Of a stretch of DNA of 64,000 bases, positions 54,757 to 64,000 are shown in pieces. Source of the DNA: Girardinichthys multiradiatus (taxonomy: Eukaryota; Chordata; Actinopteri; Cyprinodontiformes; Goodeidae); NCBI RefSeq assembly GCF_021462225.1, contig NC_061797.1:2783001-2847000 (forward strand). Direction: 5' to 3'. The first letter of the stretch is position 1. Each line of letters starts with the position of its first letter. The notes under the pieces are model-generated. The model was given only the letters and a program-made list of their open reading frames with translations, was not told where the DNA came from and did no database searches. The translations under genes and the position numbers were made by a program.

Positions 54757-55274
54757 TTAACCAGGGTTAGGCATTCGGGCCATGGCCTCCCTGTTTCTTC
54801 CATTGTTTTCCTTAATCTTTAACTGAAACCCTAATGCATTAGAACTTAGTTCTATTAATTTATTTACAAAATGAGTTCCATTATCTGACCTTATAATCTG
54901 TAGGATACCATATGTGGGGAAAAAATGTGTCACTAGGTTCATCTATTACAACTAGGCAATATTTCTTCCCCCGTGTTTGCAACAAATTATGCATGATCTG
55001 CAAAAATTCTTTGCATAGTCAGAAAAATTGATAGTGTAGCATTAATGCTTTACCAGATGTGACATATTCCCCCCTTGACATGTGGGTCTTCCCAATGTGT
55101 CACTGTAGCCGCTGTGTTGTATACATTTTTTGGGAGGATTGGTTTATCTTCTATCTGATAGATGTCATCTTTTTTCTGTGCTCCTCTCTTTAGCCAGGCC
55201 TTTATTTCTGTCTTGGGTGCTGACTGTTGGGCGTCTTTCAGCACGTCTGTGTCTATAAATAGCAGATCTGACAT
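54757..55274 (-). pseudogene. ERV-C RNase H-integrase linker and integrase core scraps
   Basis: 55274-55050 encodes the linker and start of the zinc domain (FIDTDVLKDAQQSAPK, WEDPHVKGGICHIW). 55080-54960 is stop-rich but contains KYCLVVIDE-like core sequence. 54942-54757 gives ILQIIRSDNGTHFVNKLIEL, the core block with a catalytic D. The parts between are deleted or shifted. It joins the C-terminal domain at 54575. Confidence 0.78.
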
Positions 55275-55321
55275 TTTCTCTTTAATAGGTTGAAATGAGT
55301 TAGTTCTGTCCCTGATGATGT

Positions 55322-56116
55322 TTAAAAACCTCTATTTTGCCAAATCTTAGCATGGTGATGTACTGATCCCAAAACGTATTGGCTGTCTGTGTATATAGTA
55401 AGTATTTGTCCCTCATGTAATTCACATGCTCTTACTACAGCATATAATTCTGCTGTTTGGGCTGAGCATGTATTGGGTAGAGATTTAGCTTCTATTATCC
55501 TATCGATGGTTGTTACTGCATAACCAACTCTATTCTTTCCATATTCATCTTTAGATGCTGAGCCATCTACAAACACAACACATGAATCTGGTATAAGGGT
55601 TTGAGAAATGTCTTGTCTGGGTTTTGTGTCTTCTTCAACTTTTGCTTTATAAGAATGTGGTTTTCCATCTTCTGCAGTAGGTATTAGAGTACTTGGATTT
55701 AAAGGGCACATCTTTTTAGAGTTGTGTTTGGCTGTGATAATAATAGCAATGTCAGTGTGATATGCCTTGCATGTAGCATCAGGTGCTTCTCTTAATATTC
55801 CTGACTTCAACATATCTTGTATTACTGGCTTAGTACCTTCTTCAGCTTCTGGCTTTAAGGGGTATTGGCGGACTGATAGCCTTTTTTCAGATATTAGTTT
55901 AACCTTGTATGGTGGGAACCACTTTATAAGCCCTACATCAGTTGATGATTGGGACCACAGTTCAGGTGGGACAGCAGCTAGGGCAGGATGCATGTTGCTC
56001 TCTTTGCTCTCAGCTAAGCCCTGTATTTGTCCCTCTGCCTCATCTAAATGTATCCTTGGATGGACTTTGACTGTCCACGCCAGAATGAGCTTCCAGATTC
56101 CTGTATTAGAATCCAC
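55322..56116 (-). pseudogene. ERV-C RT N-terminus fused to RNase H by internal deletion
   Basis: A 264-codon frame. The first 110 residues are the start of the RT (VPPELWSQSSTDVGLIK, VRQYPLKPEAEEGTKPVIQ). The YVDD-bearing palm is missing. From about residue 185, RNase H follows: CVVFVDGSASKDE (first catalytic D), AELYAVVRACEL (E) and LTIYTDSQYVLGSV (D), ending WQNRGF and stop. RNase H removes the RNA strand during reverse transcription. The loss of about two-thirds of RT without loss of frame is notable. An IWKNRGFK-like repeat of the end lies at about 56170-56150. Confidence 0.85.
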
Positions 56117-56170
56117 TTTTGATAGTGTCAGTGCTGTTCCTGCAGAGGTTTAAAGCCTCTGTTTTTCCAA

Positions 56171-59100
56171 ATTCTTATTATTCTTTTTTATCATATTTTA
56201 TAAAGTAAGTCCTTATTACATTTAAAAATGAGATCAATATTTTTGGTAGTTGCTATTATTATAAATAATGCTTGGTTTAGTTCTTATTAAAAAATAAAAA
56301 ATAAAAACTCACTCACTGATGAACACAAAAAATGAAGGGCATATTATATCTTATAATCTTAGTTTATCTTACCCAGTTTTATAGATACAACATACAGTTT
56401 CAGTCAGCTTTGTATTTAGTTCAAGTAACTAAAGTTTGTTTCAATTAACTCAAGTTTTCTCTATTTCAGTCCAGTCCAGTAATTCTGTTAAGGTTCATTT
56501 CATCTTATGTTAAGTTTGAGTCTAATTCAATCATTTTGAACCTGACTGGAAAAAGTCTAAACATCTGTTAAAATCTTTTTGTTTTACCATAGAGAACTGA
56601 CCTAATATTATTATGGTAATGTTGAGGACTCTAATTTTTACATAACATGAAACAGACATTTATTTCACAAAAACAGAAAGTCAAACACAGACATTTGGCC
56701 ACATGAAAGTTTAAAACCCTGTTTGTAAAAGAATTGTGAAAAATTGAAGACGGATCTATGAACTTTCTTATGGTTATCAGTATTTTCAATACAGGTAGAA
56801 CCTTTGCCATCTTTATATGATTTTTCGAAAAAGATTCTGGAAACCTTATTAAGATATAAGTTTGGCAAAGATCATCAGAACATCAGACCTTTATTAGCGC
56901 TTTTAAGGTCCCTCAAAGATGTATTACAATGAAATCAGTCATTCCCATTCACACACATTCACACACTACTTACTTATTTCTCTGTCAGAGTCATTTTATT
57001 TGCAAAAATTTGAACATAATTTGACTTCTATTATTCTTAAAATGCACATTGTTTCCTCATGACCCCTTTTGTTTCCACAAGGTCTGTTTTGAACGCTTCA
57101 ATTCTTTTTTATTCACCAAGAATCAATAAGGTGGTCTTAGTGGGTCCACCTTAAAGGTGTTGTCTGTTGGGTGTCATGTTATCATTGTCAGGTCAGTGAG
57201 GTTCATAAGTCAGTCAGAACCTTGGTCATTTGGTCTGTGCACATAATGTTTCATAGATCCAGCCTATGATTAGTCAGCAAAACTTCCACCTATAGAAGAA
57301 AAATTGATTGTTAATGAATGAGCTGCATTTCCTAGGAACACTGTCTTCCTCCTGGATGAGCATCACCTGTTGAAAAACTTTCATCATTGTTTGTTTCACA
57401 TATTCACTCAGATCTTTATATTATACCAGTAGGTGAAGTTGTTAGTATCTCATGTAGACTGACATATACTGTTGCATTTGGAGAAGATCTCAGATTAAAT
57501 AAACTTAGTTAGAGCTTCAATCCAGGTTCATGTTGTGTCTGCAGACTTTAGCCAATTTCTCTTTTTTTTTTACATAAAGAGCAAGATTCAAAACATTTTC
57601 AAAAGGCAGATTGTGGCAGAATGTAGACAAAACTGCTTATTGATTGACAAAATAACATTCAAGCACACAATCACCATATTAAAAGGCTCTACTTCTAGAG
57701 AATCACTAAACGTCTGGGGTCCGGTTTTGGCCCGCGGACCTTGAGTTTGACACATGCAGGGTAGAGTTACAATTTCTTTTTTTTTTTTTTCAGACCTTTC
57801 AGCAGAGACAGGCTTCTGCTGTTTGCAGAAGTTTTATCTTTGTTTTCAGGCAGCTGCATCTCTTTGTCAAGGTCGTTTCACAGAGCTGAAATTTAACTTC
57901 TCTCAAAGAGGAAAAATCAAGAATGCACACAATCTGAGCCAAATATGGAATTATTTCCCTGTAAAATGAATCTTTTGCATTTTATCATGATATTGTTGGT
58001 AGTATAACACCATAGAATGATTTTTAAAGCACCTGTTTCTCACTAATGCTTGCCTACAAAATATTTTACTCTCAGATTACTTCTTTAACAACATTCTTTT
58101 CTCCCTTCTCTAGTCATTGTTCACTGGGTTGTCCAGTTGGACAGTTTCCACATTGTCACCTCCTCTTTTAACTTCCTTTACCACGTCCTCTAAAACCACC
58201 TCTTAGTCTTTATAATTTGGGGCTACCTTGGTATTCTAAACTGGGATGGGTGGCGGTGCGCCCCCCTTTATTTGTTTTCAGTTAAGCTGAAAGTTTTTTT
58301 CTGTGCTTTTCTTAAGGCATCAGTATTATGGCTATGTCAGTTAAAGGCTGCTCTTATTGTTTTTTTTTTTTTTTATTCATCTTTTTGTTTTAATCTGTTT
58401 ATCAACTGTCTGCACTCAGGGACTGAGAGGTCCCCTTTGAAATTATAATCTGGCAAGGTTTTTTATTGTCTCTTGAATCTTTTGAATGCATAATCTCCAG
58501 TTTAAGATCCCCGTGTAGTTTTAGGATTTCAGTGATAATTAAGTTACCTGAAAATCCGTATTTTTATGCCATAGTGTACATATTTCTGTTAAATCAGAGC
58601 TTTTTCTCTGTTCTTTCCCCATTGTTCTTTGTTATTTTTCTCTTTTTAGTTTTCATTATTTCTAATTTTAGATCCCCTTGTAATTTTAAGACATCCTTTG
58701 TATCTAATTTGCCCAAAAACCCATGTTTTTTATTTTTTATTCCATCTATGACAGATCATACCTGCTCCTTTTACATAGTTCTCCATAAACTTTACCTCCC
58801 CTTCTAAGTCAATTAGTTTACTTTGTTTCTTCCCCATTATGTTTTATGTTAGTTTAATTGTAGTATAAATGTCCCAGATAAAAGGTCACTGACATGAGAC
58901 TTTAAGGAGAGGACATCAACACGGCCTTCTACTGCGACTAATTCGCAGCGGTGTTAATTTTCTGGAATGAAATCCGACCTGAATCTCCAAAGTCACCAGT
59001 ACGTAGTTTTAATCTGGGCAAAAGAAAACACAGGACTAGCAGAATCCTACTATGATTCTATTAAAATGCTTAGTCCTCCATACACACACAACACAGTCAC

Positions 59101-59185
59101 ACAGTTAGTTTCAGGTACCTTGTAATTTTTCTAAGTTAACTTGGTGTTATTTTATGAGCTCAATTTACTCCGTTCTTTTTACTTT
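56171..59185. other. unassigned AT-rich sequence between ERV-C and ERV-D
   Basis: No gag, LTR or host exon could be supported. Several T runs (for example 57549-57558, 57777-57790, 58359-58373) and short frames only. If ERV-C once had a 5' half, it is not recognisable here. Confidence 0.4.
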
Positions 59186-59409
59186 TATAGCGCTTATTCT
59201 ATTCCCTCGCAGGGGAATAACCCTTAGTCACTTTATTTGGCCCCCTTCTTGGCGGGGCCCTACCTTAATTTGTCACTATTCCTTTCACGGTGGAATAAAA
59301 CCATACCAATGCAGCGCCCTTACCGGCGACGCACTACCAACGACTTTTAAGTACTTTTCTTCTTTTATTTATATAGCGCTTACTCTATTCCCTCGCAGGG
59401 GAATAATCC
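59186..59409. repeat. direct repeat of about 38 bp, 180 bp apart
   Basis: TATAGCGCTTATTCTATTCC followed by CTCGCAGGGGAATAA (59190-59223) recurs as TATAGCGCTTACTCTATTCC and CTCGCAGGGGAATAA at 59370-59403, the second copy ending six bases before the ERV-D LTR. Each unit holds the near-palindrome ATTCCCTCGCAGGGGAAT. Confidence 0.8.
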
Positions 59410-59793
59410 TGTTAGGTTTAAACCCCAACACTCATTACAACATCTGCACAAAGAAAGACACAGAGAAGTTAGTTTGTTTTAACTTGCAAGGAGAGTGTCC
59501 CGGAGACTGTCTCAGTTACAATCCTCCAACACACTCTGAAGACAGTCTCCGCTCTTCATGCTTTTATTGGATAAGGAACGCCCTAGTTACATGAGGTTTC
59601 AACTGCTGAGGGAGTTTATCTTTATGTGAAAACAGACTGTTCTCACATCCTGTGCTCATGTTGCAACATCATATTCCTCTATGCATATAAGGAGATAACA
59701 ACCATTCTCAATCAGTAATATAAACAGCACATCTAGATAGTAAATGAGTAATGTAGAATGAAAACTGAATAATGTATGTACATTTATCTAACA
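59410..59793 (-). repeat. ERV-D 3' LTR
   Basis: 384 bp with 6-bp inverted ends TGTTAG...CTAACA. On the minus strand, U3 has CTCCTTATATGCATAG (TATA-like, about 59695-59680), then CCAATAAAAGCATG (AATAAA, about 59573-59560), and U5 ends GTTTAAACCTAACA. The left flank is AATCC; the partner LTR lies beyond the window. Confidence 0.82.
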
Positions 59794-59805
59794 TTTCCCT
59801 CCTGT
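59794..59805 (-). other. ERV-D polypurine tract
   Basis: The minus strand reads ACAGGAGGGAAA and then the LTR start TGTTAG. It is much like the tracts of ERV-B and ERV-C. Confidence 0.85.
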
Positions 59806-59918
59806 TTATTCAGTTTAGCATTATATCAATTTTAAACATCATTCAGTGACTACTTCTTTTCAGATTTTCAGTCATGAAATCATTGCAATGCATAAAAAGT
59901 TACACTCAGAGGACCTCC

Positions 59919-60613
59919 CTAATAACCATCAGGGTCTGGATACAAGTCTGGAAAATGCAGAGACGTCTCTTCGTTGCTTGTCTCATCAGGGTCTTCATCT
60001 GAGTCCTCGTCTGGTCTTATAAGGGCATACATCTCTGAGAGCTCTGTTTTAACTGGTTGTATAGCAGAGGTGATTATTTGAGAACACAAGGCTCTTATAC
60101 AAGGAATACAACAACATCCACATAAGGTGAGAATAGCTGCAAACACAGCAATAGACATTAATATAGAAAACACTAGTTGTTTATATTTTCCAAACATTTC
60201 CCCAAAACCATCCCACATTGAGGTGTCAACTCCAGAATGGTCTTTCATTTTGTCGTTGAGTGATCTAAGGCCTTCCAACGCTTTAGTCAGGCTTCCATCA
60301 GCTGCGGTGTTATTTGGTATAAAGGTGCAACACTGACCACCAAATATGGAACAAACACCTCCTTTCTCAGCTAAGAGCATGTCAACGGCAATTCTATTTT
60401 GGAAAGCCATAAGTGAGGTAGCTGACAGTTGTTCATGGATAGCGGAAAAACCTTCTTCAGTTTTGTTTCATAATCTCTGCACATTATAATGGATGTAGTT
60501 GATTCTGTCTACATTTTTATTGATTGTACACCACCAACATATGGTGGATTCAAAGCCTGCTGCTACTTGATCTGCTAATTTATATTCATCAGGGACCCCT
60601 CTTGGTATTCCTA
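59919..60613 (-). pseudogene. ERV-D envelope, surface end and TM subunit
   Basis: 60410-59919 is an open 163-codon frame: AFQNRIAVDMLLAEKGGVC, CX6CC (CSIFGGQCC), a helix region, the transmembrane segment (LVFSILMSIAVFAAILTLCG) with a CCC cluster, and an acidic tail ending DLYPDPDGY. Upstream to 60613 the same gene continues (GVPDEYKLADQVAAGFES, ICWWCTINKNVDRINY) but with a stop near 60470. The Tc1 at 60614-62181 separates it from the N-terminal part. TM would drive membrane fusion; it is complete here but cut off from its start. Confidence 0.87.
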
Positions 60614-62181
60614 CAGCTCCTTCTCAAAAAATTAGCATATTGTGATAAAGTTCATTATTTTCTATAATGTAATGATGAAAATTTAACATTCATATATTTT
60701 AGATTCATTGCACACTAACTGAAATATTTCAGGTCTTTTATTGTCTTAATACAGATGATTTTGGCATACAGCTCATGAAAACCCAAAATTCCTATCTCAC
60801 AAAATTAGCATATTTCATCCAACCAATAAAAGAAAAGTGTTTTTAATACAAAAAACGTCAACCTTCAAATAATCATGTACAGTTATGCACTCAATACTTG
60901 GTCGGGAATCCTTTGGCAGAAATGACTGCTTCAATGCGGCGTGGCATGGAGGCAATCAGCCTGTGGCACTGCTGAGGTCTTATGGAGGCCCAGGATGCTT
61001 CGATAGCGGCCTTTAGCTCATCCAGAGTGTTGGGTCTTGAGTCTCTCAACGTTCTCTTCACATTATCCCACAGATTCTCTATGGGGTTCAGGTCAGGAGA
61101 GTTGGCAGGCCAATTGAGCACAGTGATACCATGGTCAGTAAACCATTTACCAGTGGTTTTGGCACTGTGAGCAGGTGCCAGGTCGTGCTGAAAAACGAAA
61201 TCTTCATCTCCATAAAGCTTTTCAGCAGATGGAAGCATGAAGTGCTCCAAAATCTCCTGATAGCTAGCTGCATTGACCCTGCCCTTGATAAAACACAGTG
61301 GACCAACACCAGCAGCTGACACGGCACCCCAGACCATCACTGACCGTGGGTACTTGACACCGGACTTCTGGCATTTTGGCGTTTCCTTCTCCCCAGTCTT
61401 CCTCCAGACTCTGGCACCTTGATTTCCGAATGACATGCAGAATTTGCTTTCATCCGAAAAAAGTACTTTGGACCACTGAGCAACAGTCCAGTGCTGCTTC
61501 TCTGTAGCCCAGGTCTGGGGAATGCGGCACCTGTAGCCCATTTCCTGCACACGCCTGTGCACGGTGGCTCTGGATGTTTCTACTCCAGACTCAGTCCACT
61601 GCTTCCGCAGGTCCCCCAAGGTCTGGAATCGGCCCTTTTCCACAATCTTCCTCAAGGTCCGGTCACCTCTTCTCGTTGTGCAGCGTTTTCTGCCACACTT
61701 TTTCCTTCCCACAGACTTCCCACTGAGGTGCCTTGATACAGCACTCTGGGAACAGCCTATTTGTTCAGAAATTTCTTTCTGTGTCTTACCCTCCTGCTTG
61801 AGGGTGTCAATAGTGGCCTTCTGGACAGCAGTCAGGTCGGCAGTCTTACCCATGATTGGGGTTTTGAGTGATGAACCAGGCTGGGAGTTTTAAAGGCCTC
61901 AGGAATCTTTTGCAGGTGTTTAGAGTTAACTCGTTGATTCAGATGATTAGGTTCATAGCTCGTTTAGAGACCCTTTTAATGATATGCTAATTTTGTGAGA
62001 TAGGAATTTTGGGTTTTCATGAGCTGTATGTCAAAATCATCCGTATTAAGACAATAAAAGACCTGAAATATTTCAGTTAGTGTGCAATGAATCCAAAATA
62101 TATGAATGTTAAATTTTCATCATGACATTATGGAAAATAATGAACTTTATCACAATATGCTAATTTTTTGAGAAGGACCTG
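60614..62181 (-). mobile_element. Tc1 family T copy 3, structurally intact
   Basis: 1,568 bp between TA duplications (60612-60613, 62182-62183), with 200-bp terminal inverted repeats (60614-60813, 61982-62181). The left end reads CAGCTCC instead of CAGGTCC, the only visible flaw in the outer ends. It interrupts ERV-D env, so it is younger than ERV-D. Confidence 0.95.
60891..61853 (-). CDS. Tc1 family T transposase, intact 320 codons, second copy
   Basis: The same length and domains as the copy at 51466-52428, with about 11 amino-acid differences by eye. Both helix-turn-helix units, the GRKKCGRKRC linker and the DD34E triad (LFSDESKF, FQHDLAPAHSAK, NPIENLW) are present. SPDLNP is normal here. 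Private changes include SFGNQGARVW and LWDNVKR (I to N). No stop or shift is seen. Of the three family T genes this is the one most likely to encode an active enzyme, though activity is unproven. Confidence 0.93.
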   Translation of the reverse strand: MGKTADLTAVQKATIDTLKQEGKTQKEISEQIGCSQSAVSRHLSGKSVGRKKCGRKRCTTRRGDRTLRKIVEKGRFQTLGDLRKQWTESGVETSRATVHRRVQEMGYRCRIPQTWATEKQHWTVAQWSKVLFSDESKFCMSFGNQGARVWRKTGEKETPKCQKSGVKYPRSVMVWGAVSAAGVGPLCFIKGRVNAASYQEILEHFMLPSAEKLYGDEDFVFQHDLAPAHSAKTTGKWFTDHGITVLNWPANSPDLNPIENLWDNVKRTLRDSRPNTLDELKAAIEASWASIRPQQCHRLIASMPRRIEAVISAKGFPTKY

Positions 62182-62203
62182 TATGCTGTCTATGTAAGTA
62201 GGG

Positions 62204-62629
62204 TCATCTTGATTGTTTCATACCACTACAATCTAGATACCAGTCATACCCATCCCAGCTGTTTGCCCCATAGCCCCCTATTTGCAAGTTTCGATCAAAA
62301 GTGAACACAGTCTGTGTTCTGTTAGTTTGATAGCAGAAATACAGTTCTTTTGTTCTACTGCTATCCCCATCTGTAGTTTTACAGGGGGTTTTTAATATTT
62401 CATGTTGGATTTTGGATCGATTAGGATTATAGTACCCTGTTCTTCTTTTTTGCATTTTGTGATTTATTTCCCATATTAACAGGGCACTTACAACTATGAT
62501 TGAGATTATGCTCCCTATTATCAATATCTTTTTGTGTGTAGGGGTGAACATCTTTCTGTAGATTGGAGCCCTTCCTAAAAACCTGTAGCAGAGCTGTGGA
62601 CAATCTTCACCGGTTTGAGACAACAGCAA
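62204..62629 (-). pseudogene. ERV-D envelope N-terminal part
   Basis: A 141-codon frame: a leader of about 27 residues, a hydrophobic segment (ILIIGSIISIIVVSALLIW) serving as signal or anchor, then NRT glycosylation and GGYGANSWDGYDWYLDC, ending in a stop about 20 bp before the Tc1. The surface subunit is much shorter than the usual several hundred residues, so a large part was lost apart from the Tc1 insertion. The CxxC motif is not seen. The start ATG is the first of the frame; a second ATG (MFTPTHKK) just before the hydrophobic part may be the true one. Confidence 0.75.
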
Positions 62630-62789
62630 ACTATAATTGCAGCCCCCTTTGTAGCCGGACTACCTCTGAAGGTCAGATGAAGAGCTACAATGCTACAACA
62701 GATACCACAATGCTATTACTACAACACAAACAATGATAGTTAGGGTAAACACTGCTATTGAGAAATTTATTTTAGTCATGTTCTATTAT

Positions 62790-63080
62790 TCTTTTACAAT
62801 GTGTTAGATGGATCCATGAGTTCCTTTCTGCAATCTTAATCGCAGTTCCAGTAGTCAACAACACCTGATAGGGCCCTTCCCACTTAGGTGAATGCCAATG
62901 CTTCTTCTTTATGCTTTGTGTTTTGCACATACTAAGCAGCTTCTACAAATTGTTTTAATAGGAGTTGAATCCATAGGTTGTGTATACTTGGTTTACCAAT
63001 CCTGTCATCCCTCCTGTTGAGACATGTGACTTACCATGACTCAATATTGCTGCCCATTTGTATAGGTTTTTTGGTAGGAT
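62790..63080 (-). pseudogene. ERV-D integrase remnants: zinc domain and C-terminal end
   Basis: In broken frames the minus strand shows an HHCC-type part (MVSHMSQQEG-like, then [15 protein letters not shown] with CxxC) at about 63040-62925, directly followed by the C-terminal [20 protein letters not shown] and NSWIHLTHC blocks at about 62900-62800. The whole catalytic core between them is gone. Several stops are present. Confidence 0.75.
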
Positions 63081-63095
63081 TAGTTTATTTTCTGC

Positions 63096-63977
63096 TCAGG
63101 TGAAAATACCATCTTTTAATTGTGCCCCTTTTCTTTGCCATTGTTGTTGTTCCTGCTTTGGTGATTGTTGTTGCATGTCTTTTAATGTTTCATTTTGTAA
63201 CATTGTTGTTTTTCTCTCTTCCATTATTGTTCTTCCTCCTGAACTTAATTGATGACCCAAATACTTTACTGTTTCTTTGCAAAATTGCAACTTGCTTTTG
63301 CTTACTTTATGGCCTTCTCCTGCTAGATGTGTTAGGAGAGCTAAAGTGTCCTGTTTACATGCTTCTTCTGTTTCTGATGCCACCAGTATGTCATCTACAT
63401 ATGTTAATAGTTGACTGTTTTGTGGAGGCTCGAAGGTGGACAGACTGGAGGTCAAAACTTGAGAGTAGATTGTTGGACTCTCACAATATCCCTGAGGTAA
63501 CCTTGTGTAGGTGTGCCTTTTTCCTTTAAATGTGAAAGCAAACCAGTACTGACTGTCTTTATGCAGTGGCACAGAGAAAAATGCATTGCTTATGTCCACC
63601 ACAGTGAAAAACTTAGCTTTTGGGTTCAGAGAATTCAACAGTGTGTGTGGATCTGCTACACACGGCGATCTTTGAATGACTGCGTTATTAACTGCTTGTA
63701 AATCCTGAACCATCCTCCACCCTACAGATGGAGGTGCCTTTTTTACAGGGAATATAGGAGTGTTACAGGGTGACTCAGCACATTCAATTAACACTCCTGC
63801 CTTTTTCAAATCTGTAATAACTGGTTCAATTCCTATCATTGCATCAGGTTTTAGCGGGTATTGTTTCACTCTAGGCCTATATTCTGTTTTGGGTCTTATT
63901 ACAACAGGAAGCGCTGTTTTGACTAGGCCAACATCTGTTGGCCCTTGAGACCATAGTTTTTCAGGAACCAGCTTCAA
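63096..63977 (-). pseudogene. ERV-D reverse transcriptase, palm intact, then deletion
   Basis: A 293-codon frame, open to near the window edge: KLWSQGPTDVGLVK, VKQYPLKPDAMIGIEPVI, VVDISNAFFSVPLHKD (motif A, catalytic D), RLPQGYCESPTIYSQ (motif B) and QLLTYVDDILVASET (motif C, YVDD), then KYLGHQLSSGGRTI. After that the frame jumps to a linker resembling the RNase H-integrase junction of ERV-C (KDMQQQSPKQEQ, GAQLKDGIFT), so thumb and RNase H are deleted in frame. The enzyme copies viral RNA to DNA. Without RNase H and integrase this copy cannot complete replication. Confidence 0.88.
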
Positions 63978-64000
63978 CAGTTCCTCTTGTTCCTTAGTAA

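Larger units (their letters stand above)
50457..56170 (-). mobile_element. ERV-C, endogenous retrovirus, 3' part with env
   Basis: A minus-strand provirus: 3' LTR (50457-50752), polypurine tract, a 29-bp repeat array, a Tc1 insertion, env (54157-52741), integrase remnants (55080-54252), and an RNase H/RT fusion remnant (56116-55322). No 5' LTR, gag or PBS was found to the right. Pol has a large internal deletion. It lies antisense to the candidate host gene. Confidence 0.82.
59410..64000 (-). mobile_element. ERV-D, endogenous retrovirus, 3' part
   Basis: A minus-strand provirus: 3' LTR (59410-59793), polypurine tract, env split by a Tc1 (59919-62629), integrase remnants (about 63060-62790), and RT (63977-63096) running to the window edge. 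It is related to ERV-C in pol and env style but not the same copy. Pol lacks the RT thumb, RNase H and the integrase core. Confidence 0.85.

Noticed and set aside
59154..59594. 146-codon plus-strand frame
   Set aside because: It spans the direct repeat and the U5/R part of the ERV-D LTR and shows no protein motif.
52741..60613. ERV-C or ERV-D env as the conserved fish gene percomORF
   Set aside because: Both are gamma-type Envs, but both are broken and sit in recognisable proviruses; the domestic gene would be intact and stand alone.
1..64000. CRISPR arrays, bacterial operons or other prokaryotic systems
   Set aside because: No spaced short repeats of that kind, no Shine-Dalgarno-led operons; all features are those of a vertebrate genome.

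Overview
The window looks like teleost fish DNA, probably from a percomorph. It is AT-rich and intron-poor, and most recognisable sequence is transposable-element derived: gamma/epsilon-type endogenous retroviruses (ERVs), Tc1 transposons, APE-type LINEs and tRNA-derived SINEs of kinds common in spiny-rayed fishes. No bacterial gene, CRISPR array, rRNA or free-standing tRNA gene was seen.

Layout. 1-13,132 is a nest: ERV-A (minus strand, His-type primer site) carries a younger ERV-B inserted in its gag gene. ERV-B has paired 426-bp LTRs and a 4-bp target duplication. ERV-B encloses a long non-retroviral interior with an RFX-type X-box cluster and an LTR-like repeat with its own CRE/TATA promoter. 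12,660-17,221 holds a complex duplication: two identical-looking blocks of 485 bp and 349 bp, pieced together around a Tc1 relic. 14.7-22 kb is a field of LINE, SINE and other repeat fragments with one perfect 34-bp hairpin. At 23,392-23,530 and 41,345-41,505 are two probable coding exons of one unidentified host gene on the plus strand. They splice in matching phase across a 17.8-kb intron that holds an APE-type LINE, a near full-length CR1/L2-like LINE, two Tc1 elements and SINEs. A second possible promoter (CRE) lies just before exon 2.

Downstream, 43.7-45.6 kb is a second, inverted copy of the LTR-like repeat, itself split by a solo LTR with a 4-bp duplication. 46.4-48.3 kb has a dead Tc1 beside a fragment of another Tc1. 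50,457-56.2 kb is ERV-C and 59,410-64,000 is ERV-D, both minus strand, both with env and internally deleted pol, and each hit by a copy of the same 1,568-bp Tc1 element with an intact 320-codon transposase.

How it fits together: the host gene, if real, runs on the plus strand. Every recognisable ERV coding region and large LINE in or after it runs on the minus strand. The ERV genes are mostly broken by frameshifts, stops, deletions and insertions. The Tc1 copies at 51.1 and 60.6 kb and the ERV-B LTR pair look youngest.
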